Assembly (NCBI RefSeq): GCF_001602625.1 | Contig: NZ_LECR01000003.1 | Span: 14,115-28,340 of the forward strand | Reading direction: 5' to 3' | Source: Sodalis-like endosymbiont of Proechinophthirus fluctus | Lineage (GTDB): Bacteria; Pseudomonadota; Gammaproteobacteria; Enterobacterales; Enterobacteriaceae | DNA length: 14,226 nucleotides | Part shown: positions 1-7,351 of the stretch, piece by piece | Numbering within the stretch: the first letter of the stretch is position 1 | How the letters are laid out: each line of letters begins with the position of its first letter | Program-made: the position numbers and the translations under genes | The notes under the pieces: model-generated | The model's input: only the letters and a program-made list of their open reading frames with translations | Databases searched by the model: none | What the model was told of the DNA's origin: nothing

Positions 1-1303
1 CCCAACGCCGAGCAGTAAGTGCTTAAGCAGCTTTCTCACTTCATCGCGCTGCCAGAGAACTAGCGGGCTGATACCGAACAGTAGCGCCATCAGCGCCATA
101 AGCCAAGTAAACAACTTGTTGAAAAAGGATTCGCCGATAGAAATGCTGCCCATGCCCAGTTCTTCTTTATGCACTAGCGGTAACAGAGTGCCGATCAGCA
201 CCATCAGTATGGCCTCCATCAACAGAATATTGTTGCCTAGCAAGAAGGTCTCGCATGAAAATACGTCGTTTTACTCGCGGCTGCGGACCTTGCTCCTTGA
301 GGGGAGTACAGCAGCAGTGATCCGCGCCTTGTTACCAGCACCCCAAAGGCCAGGATGATTATCCTGCGACCTGCGCCCCGGATCCGACGCAAAAGCATGT
401 ACTGAGACCAAACACTCCGGATCGTACCAGGAACGTACCCAATAGGGTCATAACATAAGGAGAAGGCGATGATGGCTAGCAACACCGTCAGGCTTTGAAT
501 GTCCCGAGCTTCTCAGTGACCGCCAGCGAATGCAACAAGGGCGGTACCGGTCAACCAGATCATTAACCAACCGAGGCATTCTCCACCGGATCTAAAAACC
601 ACCAGCCGCACTACAGCCAAGCTCAATAATAGGCCCAGACGGAACGATTACGGTGCCGATAGTAAAGAAAATCTATGCCGCCAGTGTCCAGAGGCATAAC
701 CAGAGCGCTAAAGCCGTGTCCAAACGGCCGGCAATCAATGACGAGATGGCAAAATAACCCATCATAGAGCAAGGACAGATGGAAAATAAGACCGATGTCT
801 TGCAATACGGGATTTTAAGGTTATGCCCATCAACGGGAAAGTCTGGCAGCGTACGGCGAAGCGGGTTGGAGGTCAGCAGAATAAAGGTGAGAAAACCGCA
901 GGCGATCACATCCCTATTACCGCCAGCACACGCGCAACAGCTTCCGCTAGGATGTTAAGGCTAAACTGCGCCACCGCCATAACATCCAGACGCTCAGCAA
1001 TAGCAACCACAACAACCTACAACAGCAGCGATCCCTTATGAGCGCCTCAGGTGGTGGTAATACAGTAGTAAATGGGCAGGACTGCTGTTCGAGTTACTCA
1101 TCATATAGGTGACGGTAAAATCGTTAACGATAAGAACTTGAACCAGATAGACAAAGGCGCTGGAGAGGGAAAGAAACACGCCATAGGGCAAAGGCCGTGC
1201 CGCCGCCATCATGCGCGCATCCTGCCGGTTGGCGCCCCACAAGGCAGAAGCGCTAAGCCAGTTTGCTGAGGCACAGGAGAAAATTGCCGAGTTCCGGGAT
1301 CAT
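1..1303 (-). pseudogene. ccmF: cytochrome c maturation protein CcmF, broken and partial
   Basis: CcmF is the multi-spanning inner-membrane haem lyase subunit that attaches haem to apocytochrome c in the periplasm. The start reads MIPELGNFLLCL, next to the usual MMPEIGNFLLCL. Later pieces in changing frames match the family in order: VNDFTVTYM, CGFLTFILLTSNP, LLQDIGLIFH, WAYYELG, then LLAIIAFSLC, LLGNNILLMEAI, GTLLPLVHKELGMGSISIGESFFN and FTWLMALMALLFGISPLV towards the left edge. Several frameshifts and stops break it, and the haem-handling Trp-rich motif has lost a Trp. About the first two thirds (roughly 440 of 650 residues) lie in the window and the rest runs off the left edge. The start is two bases after the ccmE stop, as expected in the operon. 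NrfE is a homologue, but the neighbouring ccm genes decide for CcmF. Confidence 0.9.
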
Positions 1304-1305
1304 GG

Positions 1306-1728
1306 CTACTCCCCCGCTCTGCGTCGGTGGTCGAGGGTGCGCGCCGCTGGCGTCCTTAGATATTGGAGGCGCCAAGGGTGCCCCTGCGGCACTGCCTCTA
1401 CCCTTTACGAAATGGATCGGGGAAAAATACCGACATAGATGACCACAACGGTGCCGGCGGCATCTTAAATTTTAAGGGTCACCTGCAGAGTCTGCGGATC
1501 GCGTTTTACGCTGCCGTGCATGACCTTGCCGCCGATGCGCAAGCGCTAGCAGACGTGAGGGCAAATGGTGATCTTCTTATTTACTGCTGAGAATTTCGCT
1601 TGGCGTATAAAACAAATCAATATTAGCGCGCAGCGCACATAGATAGCGTAAGGGCCGACGGCGTCGCAGCCCCAATTAACAACCACCATCACTAACAAAT
1701 AGAGGCAGCTTTTACGACGCGGGTTCAC
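1306..1728 (-). pseudogene. ccmE: haem chaperone CcmE, broken
   Basis: CcmE is a membrane-anchored periplasmic chaperone that carries haem covalently on a histidine and passes it to CcmF/CcmH. The GTG start gives MNPRRKSCLYLLVMVVV, the typical basic N-terminus plus membrane anchor. Other frames then give ANIDLFYTPSEIL, LRIGGKVMHGSVKRDPQTLQ, DAAGTVVV, GIFPDPFRKG, RGTLGASNI and finally a C-terminus DHRRRAGE. At least three frame changes and several stops are present. The region that should carry the haem-binding HDENY motif is missing between the GTL piece and the C-terminus, which fits the shortened length (423 bp against roughly 480). The start overlaps the ccmD stop by one base, and GGAG/AAGG purines upstream serve as its ribosome-binding site. 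Confidence 0.88.
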
Positions 1729-1935
1729 TAGCCTTTCTCCGGAGAGAGCGCCGACTTAGAACACATGGCTCCATATCGCATGCGTTCAGCGTGCCCTGCT
1801 AGCGGCGCGCTTCGCGGGTATGTACCACCAACGTCGATAGTAATATTCAGCGTGACGGCGACCGGCTAGCCAAACGTACAAAGCGTAATCACCCATCGCC
1901 AGAAAGACCGGCCAGGAAGAAAATGCCGTATTCAT
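1728..1935 (-). pseudogene. ccmD: haem exporter protein CcmD, frameshifted
   Basis: CcmD is a small single-span membrane protein that helps release haem-loaded CcmE from the CcmABC complex. The ATG start gives MNTAFSSWPVFLAMGDYALY followed by VWLA, a near-perfect match to enterobacterial CcmD. A frameshift follows, and the next frame continues VAVTLNIT, then a tail ending KSALSPEKG and a TAG stop. That stop shares a base with the ccmE GTG start, which preserves the coupled ccmD/ccmE junction. The length (about 69 codons) is normal. One frameshift is the clearest lesion; the part after the membrane span is poorly conserved. Confidence 0.85.
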
Positions 1936-1938
1936 CGC

Positions 1939-2661
1939 CTACGATCCTTTATACGCCGCCAGCGCGATAGCCCAAGGACGTTTACGCTCCTTGAATAAAA
2001 TCAGCATGCGTAAACACATCAGCGTCAAGGTAATGAACAGCAACAGATAACCGGCAATGTCCCAACGCATCAGCATACGCATGCTGAGATCAATGGTTTT
2101 CTGCATGTTGGTAGAGCCCTAATGCAGGGTATTCCACTACTGCACCGAAAAATGAATGATGGGAATTATTGACAATCCTGACCAGGATCAGGATGCCGGA
2201 GAGGTACAGCGATCTTCGAAGACATGATATAATTCCATCACGCCTAAATACAAAAACAGCAGCACTAACTCCGAAGTAAGGCGCGCATCTCATATCTACC
2301 AAGCACCCCACATGGGTTTTTCCCAGGCGGATCCCGCCACCAGCGCGTTAAAGGTAAATACCGCTCCCATTGGAAGCCATCGCCACCGCTGTCAAATCAG
2401 CCATTTTCATTTGCCATATTAGACCGATAAAAAGGGCTATCGCCATAGCGATAAATGCCCATAGATTCCTGTGGCCGGCACGTGCAAATACATAATGCAC
2501 ATGCTATCGCCCTGTTGATAATCGAGCGGCACAATACCAAAGTTCCAGATTCGACCAAGCAGCAACGTGCAGGTCTCAGCAAGGGTAAACCAGGGCAGAC
2601 AATGCCCGCAAATCTGATATAGCTATTCCAGTTTGGCCCACTGATGAAGTACTTTCAATAT
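1939..2661 (-). pseudogene. ccmC: haem exporter protein CcmC, broken
   Basis: CcmC is the inner-membrane protein that binds haem and loads it onto CcmE. Fragments across frames follow the family in order: KVLHQWAK and LYQICG at the N-terminus, WNFGIVPLDYQQGDSM and IMYLHVPA, a middle piece ILILVRIVNN around the position of the usual [25 protein letters not shown], and the C-terminal DLSMRMLMRWDIAGYLLL, LTLMCLRMLILFKERKRPWA. Its length (723 bp, about 241 codons) is close to the normal 245. Several frameshifts and stops interrupt it, and the WGTWWVWD haem motif is not visible intact. The ancestral start seems to be at the right end, where ATA/TTG stands in place of ATG, so the start codon itself may be lost. 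The stop is a few bases before ccmD. Confidence 0.85.
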
Positions 2662-2796
2662 AATAGTTATTGCTCACAATTAATAAGGTAAACCGCTTGT
2701 CTAGGGTATCGAATCAACAATCGGATCAACAAGGTGACGTGCGTGGTTTGCCGGCCGTTGGCTTTTTTTATGCCATCTCACGAATCCGGCCCCCCC

Positions 2797-3095
2797 TCAC
2801 GGCACGCTGAACCGCAACGCCGCGGCGGTAGTAGCGAACGCCGCCAGCGTTGTGCTGTCGGCCAACAACGCAGTACCGCCAGATAGCCGTATACGGGCAA
2901 CCCTGACGCGGTATTGTCCACGGCGCAAAGATCAGCACCGGGATAAATAGTGGCAACAACAAGCTGAGAAATACACCACTGCGGCGCGCTAGGTAGCCAG
3001 ATCCAGAGACAGTAGTAGCGCCACCAGCGGAGACATCAACAACAGAGGCAGACCAGTCGCCAATAGGCGTGGCAATTTTTCTATCCGTTCGCGCT
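2797..3095 (-). pseudogene. ccmB: haem exporter protein CcmB, C-terminal remnant
   Basis: CcmB is the membrane subunit of the CcmAB ABC complex, which drives release of haem-CcmE. Only the C-terminal part is visible: KLPRLLATGLPLLLMSPLVA, then LLLPLFIPVLIFAP, GLPVYGYLAVL, and the ending TLAAFATTAAALRFSVP before a TGA stop. This matches the family's LLSILVLPLSVPLLIFA and the end SPFATAAALRISVQ. There are several frameshifts. The first half of the gene and all of ccmA, which should lie to the right, are gone; the left-over DNA there resembles neither. The right boundary is therefore approximate. A non-coding gap of about 135 bases, wider than expected, separates it from ccmC. Confidence 0.82.
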
Positions 3096-3526
3096 GCCCA
3101 TGTTAGCAGGCAATATCGTTGGCTGTATATTTATTTTCGCGTTGCTAAGACACGCCCAAATACTTAATGACCCGATCCATAACTGACGAGCATCCACTGC
3201 CAGCGATCTAAAACGTTACCTCTTCTAAATAAGATTAGCCCCTGGGGACGATCGGCGACACGACAGGCCTCTCGTGGACGCCCAAGGCTTTAAGTCGCAG
3301 AACGCGCGCTATGCGCTTTCGGACGGCATGAGGCACTCACCGTATACCGGTGCCGACACCCCTCTGGCGCGTGTCGCGAAGACACGCCGCTGCGTTCAGC
3401 GTCATGTCATCGTGGTTTTTCCCCGCTCCGGCGGGCACGGGATGCCGTCTCACGCTCACGGTTTCACCCTATGAAGCGAGCAATACCATGCTTTAACCAG
3501 AAATTGAGAAAACGCGCCGCAGAGTG
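3096..3526. other. gene-poor stretch, locally GC-rich, no recognised gene
   Basis: This should hold the rest of ccmB and ccmA, but no frame on either strand resembles them. Positions 3240-3480 are clearly GC-rich. A plus-strand frame is open from a GTG at 3274 to 3474 (66 codons), with no convincing ribosome-binding site and no family I recognise. Two small perfect hairpins lie inside it: GCGTGTC paired with GACACGC (3369-3387, five-base loop) and CCCGC/GCGGG near 3424-3437. Neither is followed by a T-run, so they are not obvious terminators. The stretch may be a remnant of older mobile DNA next to the tRNA; that is only a guess. Confidence 0.4.
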
Positions 3527-3555
3527 CTTATTTCCGGGTCTAGATAGACTATACT
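3527..3555 (+). promoter_or_regulatory. possible tRNA-Arg promoter
   Basis: TATACT at 3550-3555 is a good -10 box. It sits 17 bases after a weak -35 (CTTATT, 3527-3532). Transcription would start near 3562, about 12 bases before the mature tRNA, and a GC-rich segment follows the -10 box as is common for stable RNA promoters. This is a reading of the sequence only. Confidence 0.4.
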
Positions 3556-3573
3556 AGCCGTCGCTTGACACAT

Positions 3574-3648
3574 GTCTCCGTAGTTAAATGGATATAACAA
3601 GCCCCTCCTAAGGGCTAGTTACAGGTTCGATTCCTGTCGGGGACGCCA
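3574..3648 (+). tRNA. argW: tRNA-Arg (anticodon CCU), argW-like
   Basis: The gene decodes AGG arginine codons. All arms fold: the acceptor stem GTCTCCG pairs with CGGGGAC (one T-G wobble), a D-arm GTTA/TAAC closes around AATGGATA, the anticodon stem AGCCC/GGGCT holds the loop CTCCTAA with anticodon CCT, and the T-arm is ACAGG-TTCGATT-CCTGT. CCA is encoded at the 3' end. The sequence closely resembles E. coli argW, with compensating differences in the T-stem. It is the only recognised gene in the window that looks fully intact. The 3' half of argW is a well-known attachment site for IntS-type integrases, and a broken one follows directly downstream. The G after the acceptor stem (discriminator) differs from the A in E. 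coli argW. Confidence 0.95.
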
Positions 3649-3817
3649 TTATTACCTTAACGTTCATAACTTCGCATTACTTAAACACTACGCCAATCCA
3701 GGGTTCCTACTAGATAATAGTTACACTACATTACCCAAAATCTATTGACATCACGCAACTGTTACGAACATTATTGCGGGCATAATTTTGCTGCTCCTAA
3801 TAGTAGGATGTCTACTC

Positions 3818-4626
3818 ATGCTAACCACAAAACAAATAGAGCAAGCTAAATCCAGAAAGAAAAGTTACCGTATGTCGGATACGAATAGTCTATTCCAATT
3901 CGTTACTCCCACAGGTGACAAGATTTGGCAGATACGGTATTTCTTAGAAAGCGAAAAGAAAGCACTAAAAACACTAACCCCGAATATTACAAACGCTGAT
4001 AATTTTTGTTTAATAGCTCGAGAGTAGTTCTGAAGACAAGGACAGACTTGGTCATAGCAATATGCATACGAAATCCTGTGCCTATCTAACAAGGATATTT
4101 TCTCTATTATTGGGGATACGCCAATTACAGATATAAAAGCTAAATAGGGGTTTGAGAAGGTTTGAAGAACGTAGGATAGTGGGACGAATGAGGAAAGACG
4201 AATGAGGAAACTAGAAAATGAATTGGAAAAGCATTCAGATTTGCTATCGGTACCAGAAGCACTGATTACGACCTTGCGGCAGACTTGTCTATGCAATAGC
4301 TGTGCTAAGGTCAGAGCATCATTCTTATTCTTCATGAGACATAAGTTAGGAAATTTAACAGGGCATTACAGGGTCACAGTAGGAGTTTTTTAGTAAAATT
4401 CGCTACTCAGAATTTACAGCTCACAGATTTTCGTACCGTGCAGCTGCTGATAGAATTGTGCTGATCATCATAGATTTTGAAAATAAAATATGGATACTGC
4501 CCGTAGAATTTATGAAATCTCGCTGGCCTCCTATCATCCTGATATCCGCGCAAGTTATACCTGGAACATCACATAAAGCCTACACCACCATAACGCCGTC
4601 AATAATCGGATACTAGAACGTGACTA
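3818..4626 (+). pseudogene. P4/IntS-type tyrosine integrase, broken and truncated
   Basis: This enzyme would have inserted the following island into the tRNA gene. The start reads MLTTKQIEQAKSRKKSYRMS, a typical N-terminal arm-binding domain, and continues TGDKIWQIRYFLESEKKAL. After a frameshift come FSIIGDTPITDIKAK, RRFEERRIV and CGRLVYAIAVLRSEH. The core domain shows as RALQGHSRSFF, LQLTDFRTVQLL (the box I arginine is still present) and IDFENKIWILPVEFMKSR. A last piece resembles NTVNAALRRLGY. The HxxR and tyrosine boxes are absent, so it is dead by truncation as well as by many stops. It begins about 170 bases past the tRNA in the same orientation, as intS does beside argW. An upstream in-frame TTG at 3788 exists, but MLTTKQ is the family start. 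Confidence 0.88.
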
Positions 4627-4980
4627 ATAGTTATATATTAATATTATATAATATATACAAAACTGATTAAATATGTGACCTTTACTCTTGGTTGTTCAAG
4701 CTAAACGGAGTGGTCAATAAGGGGCACTCAACTGGACAAAAAACATCGGAGTTGTGTAGCAATTTTACTGTTGAATTCCTTAACATAAATCCCATCAGCG
4801 CCATCATAGGTAAATAACACTTACCATAGTAGATTAATATAATTAATCAATTTTATTTATTGCTGGGAAATTTAAATTCCAAAAAAGTTTGGATTTTGAG
4901 GGGCGAACTGATGATGAATTTCCTTGTTTATAGCATTCATTATCTGAATAATATTAAATAAATGATAGGAAATCTGAGAA
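4627..4980. other. AT-rich gap with a palindrome, no gene seen
   Basis: No frame here gives a recognisable protein. An AT-rich imperfect palindrome occupies 4632-4657, with nine-base arms TATATATTA/TAATATATA and an eight-base centre. It starts just past the last recognisable integrase codons. The 3' part of the integrase should lie here but is not recognisable. Confidence 0.4.
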
Positions 4981-5317
4981 ATGCTGACCGGTGCTGAAAT
5001 TATCACAACTTCATTTTTGGCAGATACGAAAAGCAAAAATAGTGAAACTGTAAGAACAATATACTACACGAAGAAATTTCATTATCTATCGATATTTAAT
5101 TTATTTCAAGACAAAAAACCATCTGTAATTATCTTTGACGCTACCAGTTGAAGTTTTTACAGATAGAGAGATTATGATAATTTTTACGCTATTCAAATAA
5201 TAGTTGCCCGTTAAAGAAATAGCATCTAAGTTATATATTTTTCATGGAACGATAGGGAATAAATTACTGAGAATTTATTAAAAGATTGGTGTCAACTCAG
5301 TACGTGGCATTATATAG
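4981..5317 (+). pseudogene. LuxR-family transcription regulator remnant
   Basis: The evidence is a helix-turn-helix of the LuxR/NarL type near the end: FTDREI, then LPVKEIASKLYI, then HGTIGNKLLRIY and KIGVNS. This follows the standard pattern of 'T.RE..I...........K.IA..L.IS.GTV..HL..IY.KLGV'. The N-terminal part from the ATG at 4981 reads LTGAEIITTSFLADTKSK, and ends in PSVIIFDATS, which recalls a receiver-like domain of an RcsB/SsrB-style regulator. There is a frameshift near 5140-5147, two stops inside the HTH and one in the recognition helix region. At roughly 110 codons it is shorter than a normal 200-residue regulator. It points towards the unknown gene pair at 5689-6795, so it may once have controlled island genes (inference). 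Confidence 0.65.
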
Positions 5318-5688
5318 TAATATCATACTATATGTTTATATAATTACGAATAAAATAAAATTATCAGAGAAGAGGTGAACTTTTGTTAGTAGTGATTATA
5401 GTAAAATAAATTCATTACTAGCACGCTATTCATGATAGTGATTTAACACATTATAAACTTATAAATTAAGTATAATAACGTTAAATGACTATTTAATTTA
5501 ATAAAATTACCCTCTTCTCTACTAATGCTTTAATTAGTATTAAAGCATGACGCGTTAGATCTGTTTTTACAAAACCTCATTCGTTATGCCTAATTTATTT
5601 TCAAGGAATTATTCTGTCAAGAATAGCTAGCTACTGGCCCCTTAAAGTTTCGTTATTTTCTTGTTATCCTGACCTATTCATGTCAGCA
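5318..5688. other. AT-rich gap between convergent remnants, with inverted repeats
   Basis: No coding frame is convincing. Small inverted repeats sit here: ATATAGTA/TACTATAT around 5312-5333, overlapping the end of the regulator remnant, and a perfect ten-base stem ATGCTTTAAT/ATTAAAGCAT with loop TAGT at 5525-5548. The latter lies between two convergent transcription units and could be a decayed terminator, but no T-run follows on either strand. Confidence 0.4.
5525..5548. repeat. perfect 10-bp inverted repeat
   Basis: ATGCTTTAAT and ATTAAAGCAT flank a four-base loop TAGT. It lies downstream of both the plus-strand regulator remnant and the minus-strand gene pair. No T-tract follows on either strand, so a terminator role is only possible. 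Confidence 0.45.
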
Positions 5689-6136
5689 CTACTTTGGTGT
5701 CATCGATATCGCTAAACCAGATATCTCGTAAGCCACTCGATAATCTAATTTTACCGCAACATCATCATTTCTAAACCCTGCGCTTAATTTCCTTGAGGCG
5801 TTAGAAAACACTAACTCTTGCATAGCATGCAGCTTCAACCATACTGCCTGTTGCGAGACAAATTTTTCAGTTTTTTCGGTCCTTTGATAAATTGCCTTTC
5901 CTTCTTTCTTTATCTTGGATGGAAATTAAAGTATGCTCACCAATATTAGCAATCGTCTGGATAGACCATTTCAGCTCCACCGGAGCCATGTCCAAGGTAC
6001 CTAACAACATTGAAAGATTATTTTGTATTCTTGCTTCAGGTATCCCAATACGCCTTAGTGTTTCCGCTATTGTATTAATAGCGACGGACATACTAGTATT
6101 AACTATTGCAACATTAATAGAGTGAGCGAGCTGCAT
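5689..6136 (-). pseudogene. unknown 148-residue protein, single A-tract frameshift
   Basis: I do not recognise this protein. The frame from ATG at 6136 is open for 89 codons (begins MQLAHSINVAIVNT, contains IPEARIQNNLSMLLGTLD). It ends early in a run of six A (T6 on the plus strand, 5871-5876). Taking out one A joins it to a second open frame of the same style (QQAVWLKLHAMQEL ... KLDYRVAYEISGLAISMTPK) ending in TAG at 5689. The repaired protein has no signal peptide or membrane span, is rich in alternating hydrophobic residues and ends in charged segments. It overlaps the upstream gene by 23 bases, so the two were probably co-translated. The nearest GGGAG is 14 bases before the start, farther than usual. 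It is the least damaged larger gene here: sequencing error, recent decay or slippage rescue are all possible. Confidence 0.55.
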
Positions 6137-6795
6137 CTATTAGTATCACTCTCCCTTTATAAGTTCTCATCGAATTTCTAGGTGACCAGAATTTTTTCTG
6201 ATCTATATCGACGCTGATAGACTCATTCACGACAAGAGTATTCAGACTAAAATACTGCGGATGACTTAAAGCCGCCAGATAGACGGCTGATTTTATCAGA
6301 GAGCGGACCTGACGCTTATTGTCTTATGCTTGATTGAAACCATTATAGTTAATATTTCTATCTCTGATAACGACTAGAAAGATAACATATCTTCCTATCA
6401 ACAACTAACATAGCTGATTGTAGATCTTTAGTGCCTGTTTTCTTCTCAAGCATAGGCATCATTATCAGGAGAACCTGTTCTGCATTCTCTTATGATACCA
6501 TACCCATGGTAGAAAAAATTTTTGCGCCTGATAAATCACTCAGGGCAATAGCGTTACTGTGCCAAATTTTTTTAACATTTTCCTAAATAGAATATTGTAG
6601 TAAATTACAGAGATATTTTCTTACATCATTTAGATATTTTTCAATCGAAAAAATAGCATAAGTTGTGAGCAATAAAAAAATTGATGCCATACTTCAACTA
6701 CTTGTATTTTCTAAAACCTGAATCGGCTTTGTATACCGTGCAATAAAGAACTTACCCTCTTGGACCAGAAAAACGGTTTTAGAAAGAGAAAGCAT
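6114..6795 (-). pseudogene. unknown ~226-residue protein, several nonsense codons
   Basis: No family is recognised. From ATG at 6795 (begins MLSLSKTVFLVQEGKFFIA) a single frame can be followed for about 155 codons with only three internal stops (TGA, TAG, TAA), and protein-like composition between them: FLLLTTYAIFSIEKYLNDV, ALSDLSGAKIFSTMGM, ENAEQVLLIMMPMLEKKTG, DLQSAMLVVDR. One frameshift near TAGGAAGATATG then leads to a second frame (RQVRSLIKSAVYLAALSHP, FSLNTLVVNESISVDI) that stops at 6114, inside the next gene. GAGGG lies just before the start. The overlap makes it the first gene of a two-gene operon. Such mutations (mostly point nonsense) suggest decay while the reading frame was long preserved. 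Confidence 0.5.
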
Positions 6796-7159
6796 TCCCT
6801 CTATTATACTGCTGAGTCTTGAGTTGGATCTCCTGGTTAAGTACGGCTAACACCACGTACATGAAATGCAGAACAACATTTTAGTTATAATATTAATAAA
6901 TTAATAATTGTATTTTTATAACGAGTGTGGTAATTATTAGTTAGCTCGTAGTAGTAAGTGAATTAAGCACGTTGCGTTCTAGATCGAATGCCTTATCACA
7001 CATGGACTCTATCTCCTCTCACACTATAGTATGAGCACAAGACAAAGCCACTAACAGTACTATATATAATAACGGTAATTAAAGTATCATCAATTCATTT
7101 TATTATTTAAAATAAACTTAACATTCTTTTTAATTTTAAAAATATAAAATAGTAATAAT
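6796..7159. other. AT-rich divergent intergenic region
   Basis: No gene is seen. The region separates the minus-strand gene pair from the plus-strand small exported protein. On the minus strand a TATAAT stands directly before the pair, so close to the start codon that it is doubtful as its promoter. The rest is AT-rich DNA without recognisable sites. Confidence 0.4.
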
Positions 7160-7351
7160 ATGATTAAAAGTTGCTGTTTTCTCATTTTGTTATGTTCTTT
7201 TTTATTATCATCTCACGCTATACCAAAATACACCTTAATCTGTCCCGGATGTAAAGAGATGACGGTGATGCACACACGTTATAGAATTACGACATTAACA
7301 TGGGAAGATAAATTCTTTGTTGAGCCATTGTCAAAAAGTGCTAAACGATAG
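7160..7351 (+). CDS. small putative exported protein with a CxxC motif
   Basis: The 63-residue frame begins MIKSCCFLILLCSFLLSSHA, which has the form of a Sec signal peptide: a lysine, a long hydrophobic core, then small residues with a likely cut after SHA. The mature part is only about 43 residues, with CPGC shortly after the cut and a basic end. CxxC could bind a metal or form a disulfide. No family is recognised. No clear ribosome-binding site precedes it (AT-rich TAGTAATAAT just upstream), so translation is uncertain, and it could be the intact first part of a longer decayed gene. No continuation in other frames is convincing. Confidence 0.4.
   Translation: MIKSCCFLILLCSFLLSSHAIPKYTLICPGCKEMTVMHTRYRITTLTWEDKFFVEPLSKSAKR

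Noticed and set aside
3422..3440. CCCGC/GCGGG hairpin next to a T-run as a terminator
   Set aside because: The T-run is on the wrong side for the plus strand, and on the minus strand the stem is followed by A, so neither strand has terminator form.
3865..4335. 156-codon minus-strand frame opposite the integrase
   Set aside because: It is antisense to clear integrase sequence; the peptide resembles nothing and arises from the integrase codon pattern.
4700..4760. Short patch near the integrase end resembling transposase DNA
   Set aside because: The peptide VQAKRSGQ is too short and no terminal repeats or transposase motifs accompany it.
5366..5520. AGAGAAGAGG and CCTCTTCTCT inverted pair 135 bases apart, as ends of a small mobile element
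   Set aside because: Ten-base matches at this distance are expected by chance in 14 kb, and the arms do not extend or show target duplications.
5892..6125. 77-codon plus-strand frame
   Set aside because: It is the complement of the better supported minus-strand 148-residue gene.
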